A stretch of DNA of 64,000 nt from NCBI GenBank assembly GCA_963969495.1, contig OZ018321.1:104642066-104706065 (forward strand). Reading direction: 5' to 3'. This document shows, in pieces, positions 1 through 10,920 of the stretch. The position numbers were made by a program, and so were the translations under genes. The DNA is from Ceratothoa steindachneri. Its lineage: Eukaryota; Arthropoda; Malacostraca; Isopoda; Cymothoidae. The notes beneath the pieces are model-generated. The model was not told the origin of the DNA, ran no database searches, and saw only the letters and a list, made by a program, of their open reading frames with translations. The first letter of the stretch is position 1; each line of letters begins with the position of its first letter.

Positions 1-420
1 TATTTTTTGTTCCTTTAAGAATTTTGTAGAACGGAAACCTTTCATAGATTGAAATTTAATTCCTAATCTCTATAGAAATCTATTGTCTCAAGAAAACATT
101 GAATTTGACATACTTTTCATTTTTATGATTATAGATAACAACTTGGGCTGTAACTTCTGAACCCGAATTAAGCGCGCGTGACCTATGTCGAGAGAACGTC
201 TGCTACGAATGATATTTTTTTCACAGGGCATCTCTAAGATGACCGCCAGACGCTGAAAGAAAATATATTAACTGCAAACAGGCTCAATAAAAAGAGCCCT
301 AGTTATTTGCTGCAATTACTTACTTGAAGTTAGTGTTTGGATAAATTAAATCAGAGGGCAAATACACGTTTACTTTACTAAATTTATACTCGAACAGCCC
401 GAGTGCCAGAGTCGCCACTG
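1..420 (-). mobile_element. hAT element, terminal part of a first copy
   Basis: This stretch matches 13305-13729, the end of the fully bounded hAT element at 10921-13729, over its whole length with scattered differences. It ends in the same terminal sequence (CCACTG at 415-420), so its outer end lies at 420 and the rest is left of the window. No transposase is visible in this part. Orientation is taken from the complete copy. Confidence 0.8.
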
Positions 421-441
421 AATTATCTATCTATCTATCTA

Positions 442-488
<47 letters not shown>
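421..488. repeat. TATC then TA microsatellite
   Basis: A short tetranucleotide run (ATCT repeats) passes into an uninterrupted TA run. It directly abuts the end of the hAT copy to its left. Confidence 0.95.
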
Positions 489-491
<3 letters not shown>

Positions 492-520
492 GAATTATTT
501 GCAATTGTAATCATAATTAT

Positions 521-787
521 GCGGTTAAGAAGGCAATGTTGTATCTAACTAATCTCTTCATTAAAACCTCGGAAGCAGCTCTTCTCACAGTAACAAGAAG
601 ATAACACATAAGCCATCTTTTCTAAGCCAAACCAAAAAAATTGTCTTTAAACCAGCTATTTTAATTGTCAGCCCTTCTTTCGAAGAGAATGGATAATTGA
701 TTTTTATTTATCTTCTCGTGACTGTGAGAAGAGTTCCTTCCGAGAGCTTGATGAAGAACTTAGCTACAACATTGCCTTCTTAACCGC
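521..787. mobile_element. Foldback (inverted-repeat) element
   Basis: The 23 bases at 521-543 are the exact reverse complement of 765-787. A second pair of complementary blocks lies inside (the arm near 571-600 against the arm near 705-745, both around TCTTCTCACAGT or its complement). The whole unit can fold into a long imperfect hairpin of about 267 bp. It has no coding potential. It could be a MITE or a foldback insertion; no target duplication was recognised. Confidence 0.65.
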
Positions 788-829
788 AAATATATATAGG
801 GTAAAGTGGACACAGACCGTACAAAACAC

Positions 830-1440
830 ATGGAAGAAACACAGAAAACGATAAATTAAAGATATGGAACTACAATGTTATTAAAACAAATCCTTCAGGA
901 GAAACACACGACGGAACGGCAATAGCTGTCAAACAAGAATTGCAGTAAAAAACAATACAAGGATTAGGGAACGCATATTTAACGATAGAAATTATAATGG
1001 AATTAAGCAGCATCATTGTCACAACTGGATACCAGCCACCCAGGCGCCCCAATTACCGGTACAAAACTTTAATAAACTGTTCAATTTTAGGATACTGGTC
1101 ATTATGATAGGCAATTTAAACGCCAATTGCGTGGCCTCTAATTATAGAAATACAAACAGAGTCGGAAGACAACCTAACACGCTTATCAATAGACGTATAC
1201 TGCAAAGACTGGGACACAATTTCCCTACATACTTACGAAGAGAACACGCAACAAAACCGGACATCTGCCTCGCTAACTTCAATCTGCGCTTTAACTATCT
1301 TACGGAAGCAGTGGATGTTCCTTGCAGTGATCACACTGTGACTCTAATGTACGTAAACAAGAATCCTATACAAATCCCTTCGAAGAAGTGGAAGGCATAT
1401 CGTAGAGCGGATTGGGATAAGTACAAAGAATTACTCAGAT
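830..1440 (+). pseudogene. LINE apurinic-type endonuclease, broken
   Basis: The minus-strand open frame over this area is a shadow. Read on the plus strand across frames, it shows an endonuclease: a DGTAIAV block near 910, a TGYQPP block near 1025, GNLNA near 1110 (the usual GDLNA, with Asp replaced by Asn) and SDHTV near 1335, the catalytic SDH motif of the exonuclease-endonuclease-phosphatase fold. The last open piece is 1104-1475. The substituted Asn and the stops upstream argue against activity. Confidence 0.65.
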
Positions 1441-2575
1441 GTACGTGCCAAGCCCGCTCAGGAAAGCCACTCTAGAGGAAATCGACGGGGAGTTAGATAG
1501 AATCAGAGAAAAAATTAAAATGGCAGAGAAGGGTGGCGTCCTCATTAACTCGTTACAAACCATTAAACAATTTAGTTGGTCACCAGAAATGCTGGCTTTG
1601 AGCGAAGAGATCGGCCAGGAGGCAGAAAATATAAGAAGATTTGGAACATCCAGGGAAGCATACAACGCACTCAGGAAACAGAAAGGAGAACTAATAGCAT
1701 TAATTTATGAAAAACATAAAGAGAAATGGGATCAACACATCGAGAAAATAGATATGGAAACATCATCAAGAGAAATTTGGGGACATAACAACAGATTAAA
1801 GATACGGACAGCAAGGGATAAAATGAAAATTAAGGATGCGGGGAACAACATTTTAGAAGATGAGGAAGAAATAGAAACATTATTTAGAGAGATTGGAGAA
1901 ATGTAATCAAAATTAGCAAAGAAGAGAACGAGGATTATGACATTGAATTCGAACATCAGATCTCGGACGCACTCAATGGAGAGATCGAAATGAAATACCC
2001 ATCCCACTTTGTCGAGGAAAGGAGAAAAAACAACGACATAATAGACGTAATCAAAACATCTGAAGAATTAAAAGAAACGATATAGAACTTCCGACAGAGA
2101 GCTCCAGGCAGATCGGGACTCACGAGATTAAATTACCTTGAAGCTCCCTCTAACATACTGGAGGAAATGAGAAACGTCTTCAATGCGTGCTTGAACACGG
2201 GATACTTTTCTGATGAACTGAAAGTGGCGAAGATGATATTCATACCCAAGGCGAGAAAACCCCCAGATTTCATCGGTAAAGTATTGGAAAAAATAATTAA
2301 TAACAGACTTTCCAAATTCCTCGATGATAATGGCCACAGAAACAGCTGACAATTAAGATTCAGGAAAAACAGAAGCACGGATATAGCCCTTGAAGTCATC
2401 TTTGAAAAGATAGCGAAAGCAAAGAGAGAAAAAATGAGGGTAGACATCGTATGCCGAGAAGTGTCCAAGGCATTCGACAAAGTATGGTAGATGGGTATGC
2501 AACTCAAGATACTTAGATTAGGAATGAACAACAAGATCGAAGGGATTTTATTTGATTATGTAATGGAGAGACGTG
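1439..2575 (+). pseudogene. LINE linker and N-terminal reverse transcriptase, broken
   Basis: A 155-residue open piece at 1439-1906 is rich in charged helix and corresponds to the linker between endonuclease and RT. Past a stop and frame changes, 2100-2350 carries the early RT blocks (PGRSGLT near 2105, then FIPKARKPPDF near 2240). The AFDKVW block at about 2470 follows. The fragment stops dead at the LTR insertion. Confidence 0.65.
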
Positions 2576-3651
2576 TGTGAGGGAATTCCACGTGGAATCT
2601 CTTGTTCAGAGTGGAAATTCCATGCGCTGTAGAAGGCTTGGTTAGGCTTAAATTGCTAACCCCCCCTTCTACAAGCGGTAGCCTCGAATCACGTCCACCA
2701 CGATCCACCTTTACACGAGCTAGAATAGCCTCTGCAAGGAGATTCGAGGCCATTCAAGAGTAGAGCTGTTTTCCGCTACCCCCCCCCCCCATCCCTTCTC
2801 GGGGAGGAGCCTCGGACATAAATAGTGCTCGACTCCCATGAGGAGACACCACAGAGTTGAGAAGACTCGTCCGGACCCCAAGAAAATTCCCCTAGTTCCA
2901 AGTCAGGTGCTAACAACAAAGCAAAAGTGACAGCTGAACTAGTTTTGTGTATCGGAATTAGCCCCAGCCAGTGAAGTAATTTCCTTTAACTATCGCTACC
3001 GAGTGATTTTTCCCACTTCTCTAGTCAACTCCTGTCGAAGCCCTCTTCGTTTGCCCCTCGTTTTCAGGTGGCCGAAATACTCTCCCCTGGACCAGACTTT
3101 AACCCCCCTCTCCCCTTTTTTGGAGAACCGTCATCACTTTAACATCCCGCTCAGAAGCTTCGAGCGGCCTCGTCTCACGTGCAGAAGACATCCGTGAAGC
3201 CTTACCCTTGCGTCTCACACGGAATCTTCTCTAAGCAAACCCCTCTCCCCCTCTAGTAACCCATTTGCAGTAATTACCCCCATATGAATAGTCCCCTCCT
3301 GTAACACCTTAGATTTTAACTTCATAGTCTGATTCATAACTACAATTCCCCCCCCCTACCTTTTTTTATCTGATGTAAATTTCCTCTTTTATTCTCCAAA
3401 GTAATTTTTGCCCATCATTTCTCTCATTATTTTTATGTAAATAAAATTATATTTTTGTCATGACTCTTTAAATAACCTTGAGCTTTGCCATTGCCCCTAA
3501 TATACCTGACCTCGTTGCAGTCTTATCTAGTTGTTTCGCCAGTCGAAACTCGTGGCGTTCCGTCCCTTTTGTCGGTTCGCCTTGAAGTTATCAGTCCCTC
3601 TCCCCATAGATATAATATGATATTGATATAATGAAATGTCATACCACGACA
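2576..3651 (+). repeat. Solo LTR, family A copy 1
   Basis: A 1076-bp unit begins TGTGAGGGAATTCC and ends ACCACGACA, with the TG...CA termini of an LTR. It matches 14062-15094 (reverse complement) and 31708-32535 along its length. Flanking bases ACGTG (2571-2575) and ACATG (3652-3656) are a 5-bp target duplication with one mismatch. It splits a LINE reading frame, so it is an insertion. No internal retrotransposon region is attached, hence solo. The AATAAA at about 3441 may serve as a polyadenylation signal. Confidence 0.88.
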
Positions 3652-4300
3652 ACATGCTTATGTGGAAATAGGACGACATCAAGGTAAAATATTCGAGCAC
3701 ACTGCGGGTTTGCCCCAAGGCGGATGTCTGAGTGTGTCTATCTATTCAATCTACACAGCAGATATACCACCACCAAGAAATCATGGTTGCTTGAACATCC
3801 AATTTGCCGACGACGTCACCCAGATCAGAGTTTGCCCCTACAGGAACTGCCCAATGCAAGCTAAGATGACTGCAGAAGAGATAAGAAGCATTAATAGATA
3901 CGAAGAAAAATAGAAAATTAAAAACAACACGGATAAATTTGAAAATGGTACACGTGCACAGGAGAAGCATCTCAGATGTATATGTTTAAGGAAATCTCTA
4001 TATATACGACAAAGAATGCAAGGTGCTTGGACTAACGATTACTAAATCAGGTTATAAAAAGCACGTAACTGGGAGGTTAAATCGAGAAAAGCGCGACCTG
4101 GCATTACCGTACAAGTTAGTTAACCTAAGCATGAAAAACAAGAGAAAAATTTATCAAGCCATAGTACAGTCCGCGATTATTTATCCAACCCTCGCGATGT
4201 ACACGATCTCGAGAAGTAACCTATTAAGACTCCAAAAAGTCCAAATCAAAGCTTTATACTTAATAACAAACACTAGAAGAAGAGGAGAAGAAGACTAAGA
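3652..4300 (+). pseudogene. LINE reverse transcriptase C-terminal part, broken
   Basis: The open piece 3662-3913 carries the block GLPQGGCLS and the catalytic box FADD at 3803-3814. After a stop, 4023-4298 carries a VLGLTI-like block and a long basic helix ending near LQKVQIKALYLITN, as in the connection region of Jockey-type RTs. It continues the frame left at 2575 on the other side of the LTR. Confidence 0.75.
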
Positions 4301-4770
4301 GACTTGCACTGGGAGCCAAAGATAAAACCACTTAACAGAATAATTGCTAAAAGAGCAAGAAGAGTCATAAAAAAGACACAAAACGAAATAGAAGTTTAAT
4401 TAACCAACCAAATTGCCCAAAGAGAATGATGGAGATCACAGATTATTCCCAAGTTTCCCAAGGATAGTAGAAGGAGGAGAAGAGGACGAAGAAGAAATCT
4501 ACACCTAGAGAAAGAGAATAAACTGGACGACGACTAAGAGCAATTAACTAACCGAAGCATCACCAGAGAATAACATATACTTAATTAAAACTAGGATAGG
4601 AATGCGAAACAATAGATGGAGAGATAGAAACCTACACCAGTTTTTAAGTAGTAAGAATAATTACTAATAACGGTCTGAACGTCTCATAAATACAAACGCT
4701 ACTTAGACATATTAAAAATAGATACATATACCCCCCCAAATTAAAATTAAATAAATAAAAAATTAACACA

Positions 4771-5390
4771 GCAATGCGGGACACTCACGCAAATACAAAT
4801 TTTCTAACTTTATCATGCTAGCTATAACTACCTATAATGGACAGAGATAAGTCTGATATCCAGGCAACTAGCATCTCTTTGCAGACCTCTTACTTCCTTC
4901 AGCCTTTAACATCTATTCTTTTTTAGTATCACATTCGCACACGGGACTCACAGTAGATACGTGGGACAGGGGCCACGATAAACTGCAAAGTTATGGTTAG
5001 AGACAAGCGACACATCGTGGTTCGGATTCCACGTTAAGCTGTAGGTCCCATGACTAACTAAGTTCACTTTTGTATCCTACTATTTTCTTCGCTGTCCTAT
5101 CCTAAAACTTTCTTCTTCCTCTCCCTCTCACTCCTATCTGCCATACTCACAGTGCTTGGAGCCTACTTTGGCTCTAGACAGTGTGACTATGGGGGTCTAT
5201 AAAGGAGTACCGGGACTCCCGCCCCCACCCTCCTTGGCCGCTCCATGAGGGCCAAAGAGGGCAGGTGGAGTGACAAAAGAGCTGTTCTTTGTCTCCCACT
5301 TCTCTTTTCATTCCATTTCATTTCACCGTACAAAAGGCCTTCTTGCCAAAATATGGGTTTGATTACTTGTGCCATTCTTAAGCCTAAAAC
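4771..5390. other. No gene seen
   Basis: Mixed-composition sequence without a supported reading frame. The open frame on the minus strand at 5187-5375 has no recognisable domain, and nothing else stands out. Confidence 0.5.
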
Positions 5391-5615
5391 ACCACTTTTT
5401 GTTAACTAACCTCTGTGTATTAAATACTACCACCCGAATTTAAATGATGACGCGTCATCCTTTCCGTTATTTATAACCTAACAACCAACCAAGCTGAATT
5501 TAATCTTAAATTTCCTGCTCGTTTTCACTTCTCATTGTTATTCGTCGATGTAAGGTAATGTCCTGTTTCCTTTTTTAGTTTCACTATATCGTATATCGTT
5601 TCAACTCTCTCTCTA

Positions 5616-5693
<78 letters not shown>
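5391..5693 (+). mobile_element. Penelope-like 3' fragment with CT/TA microsatellite
   Basis: Bases 5398-5605 match 53528-53715, the region just after the GIY-YIG domain of the Penelope-like fragment at 53 kb. The match includes the end of the reading frame and the following untranslated segment. In both copies a microsatellite follows at the same place: (CT)n then (TA)n here, (TA)n at 53 kb. Confidence 0.7.
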
Positions 5694-5695
<2 letters not shown>

Positions 5696-6945
5696 TTAAA
5701 TTGAAACAAAAGTACGCATTATTATTGGAATGTTTTTGAAAAAGGTGCTTGTCGAAAAATCGATAGAGTTATGTGAATTAAAAATGTGGGTCTGGTACAG
5801 AATTAAAGTAGACTATCCTGAATCTGCCCTCATTCCCCAACAGAGGATTCGGTCTCCTGACTTGAGCCCATTAAAATTTGTTAATTGACAACAACTACCA
5901 GAGAAAACAGAGATTAGCGCATGAAAACACGCGATGGATTCCGAAAACGCCATCTTCCCTCGGGAATGAATCCAGGCGAAAGGTAAATTTCTATCCATAG
6001 GGTGACCGAAGATGTCATTGCGATGCGAAAGCGAACACACACACACAAATGCGCCCTCGCAAAGAGGAATATTACGTATGCATGGCGGACGCTAAATGCT
6101 GCCTCTGAATGTGAGGAATTGTGGCAAAAGGGACACATCCAAAGCCCCACCTCTAAAGACAAACTCCTCGAGTGATAAAAACACGTTGATAAACTCGCTA
6201 AAATCACAAAAACGTTGTTAAGTATGTATGTGTTTGTGCATCTACGTGAAATGTTTTTATGCTTCTTAATTTATGTTTGTCGGTTTTCGCATGCATACAG
6301 GAGAGACAACATATACATTGAGTGGTGTTACATAAAAAATGAATTGAATGTTGACATTTGCGTGTGAGCCGGTGTGGATTGCATGGCACAAGCGGCCGTT
6401 CACTTCTAAGACACACTCTAATCACCGAAACATTTTTGAATGGTAGTACTACATAGATTGCTTTATCGTGGATATGAGGTTACTTTATCAGGTTCTCTCC
6501 CCAATCTTAAAGAAAAATATCTTAACACCGACAGAATTCTTTGGATTTGTTCGCATTTGGAAACGACAACAATTCTACCCTTTTGCAAATGAGTCCATCC
6601 ATTAGTGTCCCCAACAATGGAGTTCAAAATCGTTATTTTATGTTTCTGTTTGTCTATCGAGTTTGAGAGCTTTTACTACACTCTCTCGCCCTAAGCATTT
6701 CTGATAGATGCGCTTTACTATCGAGCGCGTATCCAGGGGAAGGGGCTAAGGAGGCTGAAGCCACTCCCATATTTCAGACCCGCTTATGTTTCTATTTCTT
6801 TTTTAAGCCATGTCTGCAGTCTGCTATTCAGAAATGGTTATTATAAAATGTATATAAAACAATTTTTTAAACCGTTGCGATCGAATGTACCTTATATGAT
6901 TCATGTCTAAAATATAGGTAAATCTATAAAATAATCGTCAAATTC
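5694..6945. other. No gene seen
   Basis: Open frames on the minus strand (5813-6425) are short and show no domain. No repeat shared with the rest of the window was recognised. Confidence 0.5.
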
Positions 6946-7444
6946 AGTAAGTAAGTAAGTAAGTAATGGTTCGCCAGAATTCCTTCATCTGGGAGGATCC
7001 TCGACAGGATAATGAAATAGACATAAAGTTCAGTATCACAATCGCTGGTGAGCCCTAGGTCACCAGAAGCCGGTCCTCTTTGGAGAGAGGTACTATGAAG
7101 TATTATGTTTTGACACCAAACAGTGTTCAAGTGGAACCTTCGTCGCCCCGGGGCAGAGGGATCTGTTCCGTGTCTGAGGTATGTGGATATAGATACCCAT
7201 CGGTAGTATTCCTTGGAACAAAGAGAGTTTCTGTGTTGTGCTGCGAAGACGGGAGAGGAAATAAAGCAGTGTTGTAATTCGCTATGTGTGTGATGAGAAG
7301 TGTAAGATTTACCCCTCCCAATCCAGCGCGTCCACCGATTGGTAGCCAGATCTCTCCCTGCGCTGACGTTTGTGTCTGCTTTCGTCGGGATCGAACACGG
7401 TACCGCGACGTTAGTAGGCCAACACCGTATCTACTCGGCTAGAA
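6946..7444 (-). mobile_element. tRNA-headed SINE with (TTAC)n tail
   Basis: Read on the minus strand, the 5' head has a box A-like TAGCCGAGTAG (7431-7441) and a box B-like GTTCGATCCCG (7386-7396), spaced as in a tRNA-type RNA polymerase III promoter. A body of about 400 bp follows. The unit ends in a (TTAC)n run, seen as GTAA repeats at 6947-6966. Head, body and simple-repeat tail together are the layout of a tRNA-derived SINE. The open frames in it are not genes. Confidence 0.7.
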
Positions 7445-9389
7445 AGAGCTGTATTAAATTCAGTATTATACATTATCTGACGTCCAAAAACTACAATTCA
7501 TAATTTTCTGGTGTGGAAAAAAACTTGGATTTGAGAGAGTTAGTCTTCACTCGTCTGTGAATTACTGTTATTTATTATTAATGGTGTGTTACATAACTAT
7601 TATTACTGGTCAATGCTCTTTCCTTAAACTATGAAGAGGGAGGAATTTAGATTAGCCCTCCCCCATTTTTCATCCTGAATCCGCCACTGTTTGCTATGGT
7701 ATCACTTTTTGTCCTGGATTTTTCTTAGCCCTCTTTCGAACTTGTTCACCCTTTTCATGACGCCAAGATTGCCCTGACTATGGGCATAAGACTGCGATGA
7801 AGACCCATACTTTATGCCTGAATTTTTATGCGCTTCAAAACGATGATTTTATTGGACCTAAGTACACCATGAAGAAGAGTAACGAACACAATAGCAAGTT
7901 GAAGCAAATGTTGGAGTATATGGCAGGGGTAGAATTAATATCACCTTCTTAGATGCCAAGAACTGCTATAAAGGCACTGAAGGAGCGGCCTTGCTTTCAT
8001 CACGAGATCTCAGTGGTTTTAATTCTTATTTTTACGGATATTCCTCGAATGACCTTTGGGATTTTAGCCATTTGAAAGTTTACTGTAAGAATTGTAGTTA
8101 ATGAATTTCTCAAGAACAATACGGTGGATATTATAAAAGAGTATTATTGAATTGCAAAAGAAGCAAAAAAAAAAAAATCAAAACTAGTTTTGTTATAGCA
8201 CAACTCATTTTTATCGACCAATTTCTTATGATTAAATTTAGATTCCCTGCTCTTTGGAATAGGATCTTTTAGCTAAATTTTCACATCCTCGCTTCACTAA
8301 AAGATTTTCCAAAATTCCTGCGATACAGAAATGCAAACCTATGGGTTGAAGCCTCTGAAAACTAAGTCAATAAACGTACAACTCTCATTTTGGGATAGCC
8401 AATGTCCGTTACATATCTAATTAGTATAAGCTTTTCAAACTATTCTAATCTTAGGATGAATCCTCGTATACTGTATGTATATCTTCGTCTTTCTTAGCAG
8501 TGCTAACGAATGCTGAAAGTGCTAACATTAACTACCATTCCTGACTTGCTATTGCAAATTTCCTTCTATGAGTAAATTCAAAGATGCTATTGTAAGGTAG
8601 TAGTTCAATTAAATAGTTCCTACTTCTTTCATAATTCTTCGTACATGTATTCGTCTTCTCTTATCAGTATTAACGATTGCTGACGTGATAACTTAACGAT
8701 TGATGTGCACAGAGAATAACTGAAGCACGTTAAGTTAATAATTAAGAGTCATTCATTTTGCTGTCAGAAAAACCTTTGAAATTTGTCACGCAATCATTAC
8801 TGTTTTAATGAAGGGGGGGATTACACAGAATAGCTATAGGGGAGAGATTGGAAGAATAAAACCCTGCACTGGCTCAAGAATAAAAAAATAAACGAATTAA
8901 AATGACTAAATTGGCTAAAATATGGATAATTTGAGTCAGCTCTCACGGAGCAAGATATGATTCGCCCTCATGAGTTTTGCGTCAAGGTTGGGCTGGGAAG
9001 ACAGAAATTACACAGCCATCGAGCACTAAAACAACATTTGAAGCAAATTTATAATTAATAAACTACAAGGCATCAAGGCGCTGCGATTTGCACTGCACGT
9101 GATAAAATCAGACCTAAGACGCTTTCAGGAATATAGAGATACATTATGGGAATCGACCTTGTCTGTCACTCTCGGTAATCAAATATCAAAGATATCAGTC
9201 AAATATCTATAATTTTCGAACATCCCAGAAGAATAAAGAGGGGAAAAGTAGGTAGCGATAAGACTTTAACAAATCGTCGTTATGGAAGAAGAAATGCATG
9301 TGAATGCGATTTGTCTCGATGATGTAAACTGAATAAATACTGTACCAGGCTAAAGGACCAATAAGTATGGTAAAGGTTAAGTAGAAAAA
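7445..9389. other. No gene seen
   Basis: Nearly 2 kb of AT-rich DNA with no open frame worth calling and no recognised repeat. It may be old transposon sequence decayed beyond recognition. Confidence 0.5.
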
Positions 9390-10800
9390 CAGCTACACTA
9401 GGTGACATAATCGCTGAAATGCTGAAATGTGGTTATAATTGTACTATAAAATGGTTCTGGTGATTGTGTTGTATGCTCTTTGAAATTTAGGATTGTTGAG
9501 TACGGAAAGGATGTAGTGATGATCCTGTTGTGTAATGGTAGATAGGAGAAAGGTGAATGCAAGAAATATATTTGAAAAGGACGAAAGTTTAGGCAAAGTA
9601 TATGGAAAAGTTTTGAATTGGAATTTAAGAAGGATAACTCAGTGGGTATAAGAGATAAGAAAGATGGATCTAGAGTGGGTAGAAGTGTGTGCAAAGTTTG
9701 GACAAACTGCATGGAATGCGTGATAAAACGTTACATATTTTTGAAGGTACTGCTGTTTGGAATAAGATATGCGTTCGTGTGAATAATTAATGGGCAACGG
9801 AGAGGTTGAATACAGGTTGGTAGATATGGAAAGGATATGTATTTTTGCCATGGCTGTGTAATATAATGATGGCTAGAGTACTGAGACGAGTGGAAATGGA
9901 ATTGTCAGAAATGTGTGTGAACCATAAGGAATCATGAGGGATGAGTTTATTTTGATGTATGCTGAGGAGCTGGTGTTAGTGGCCGAGAGAAGTTTGTAAA
10001 AATGTTCAACAGAATGTTTTCAGGAATTTGTGAGCAGGAGGATGAAAAAAGTAGATAGGAGTATGATTATGATGTATTGGGGATAAGGATAGGGTGGAGT
10101 GGAGCAACTAGAGTCTATGTTTGCATGGTTTTAAGTATGATTTAGGTATGATTTAGCGTGATTTGTAAAGGTACAGATGAAATAGATTTTAACACAACGG
10201 TCAGAATTATAAAAAAACACTAAGAGGATTAAAAAATGGAAGAGTTTGAGTGTGAGCTGCAAGGGAGTATCCTACTACCAACGCAGGGGTATGGGAGTGA
10301 ACTAATGGTATGAAAGAAGGAAATTTATATGCGAAAGGTAGATAGACTGCGGAACGAGTGCGCTAGAGGTAGTAATGGTGTATAAAAGTGTGTGAAAGAG
10401 GATGTGATTGTTATGAAGTGGTATGGGCATGCAAGTAAAATCGATGGAAATTGACTTATGAGTGTTAGGGAGTATGAATTATGAATTGATTATGCCAATG
10501 AGTGTTTGGAAGGGAAACGGCTGACTGTAACGCAAGCGGATGATATAGTCTATGGTAGGTGAGAATGGAGTGAGTTAGCGTGGAGGAGTACTTGGGGTTT
10601 TCTGCTCAAGAATGCATCGTGATTGAATGATTTGTTATAGCAAAAAACAGCCCATAGGGGCAATATGAGTGAAACAAAAATGTTTGCTCGCATTATGCTT
10701 TAAAAGGAATAAAGTGTATGAGAGGGTAAGTAATTTTATGGGTCACATTGATGTACTCCCTCCCACACCTACATTTTAGAAAGCGTTTGATGAATATTAT
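9390..10800 (+). mobile_element. RTE-like LINE fossil
   Basis: Many stops, but plus-strand pieces keep the block order of this LINE type. GDIIAEML lies near 9400 and KVYGKVLNWNLRRIT near 9596. A YAEELVLVAE block sits near 9960, where the catalytic YADD/FADD and LVAES are expected. A YGSEL block is near 10290, and a KWYGHASKIDG block near 10420 stands in the place of the usual RWFGHVERM. The long minus-strand frames (9398-9851) are shadows. Assignment to RTE or a related clade is by motif style only. Confidence 0.6.
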
Positions 10801-10920
10801 CATTATCATCGGATACCAAGAGTGAAAAAGTACATTGGAAGAAAAAAAATCCTAAATCAAGGACCCGTTTCGAGAATTCTGTCCCGTCTTTCAATTGTAC
10901 ATATAATCATATATACATAC

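Larger units (their letters stand above)
800..4730 (+). mobile_element. Jockey-like non-LTR retrotransposon, split by a solo LTR
   Basis: Endonuclease and reverse transcriptase fragments appear in the right order on the plus strand. They are interrupted at 2576-3651 by a solo LTR. The RT reading resumes immediately after the insertion with the GLPQGG block and the FADD catalytic box. Several frameshifts and in-frame stops make the copy dead. The 5' end is truncated near 800, and the 3' end fades into an A-rich stretch near 4735-4770. The clade call rests on the RT and C-terminal block style and is not certain. Confidence 0.75.

Noticed and set aside
9398..9851. Minus-strand open frames of 70 and 104 residues
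   Set aside because: They lie opposite a decayed RTE-like LINE whose plus strand carries recognisable RT blocks.
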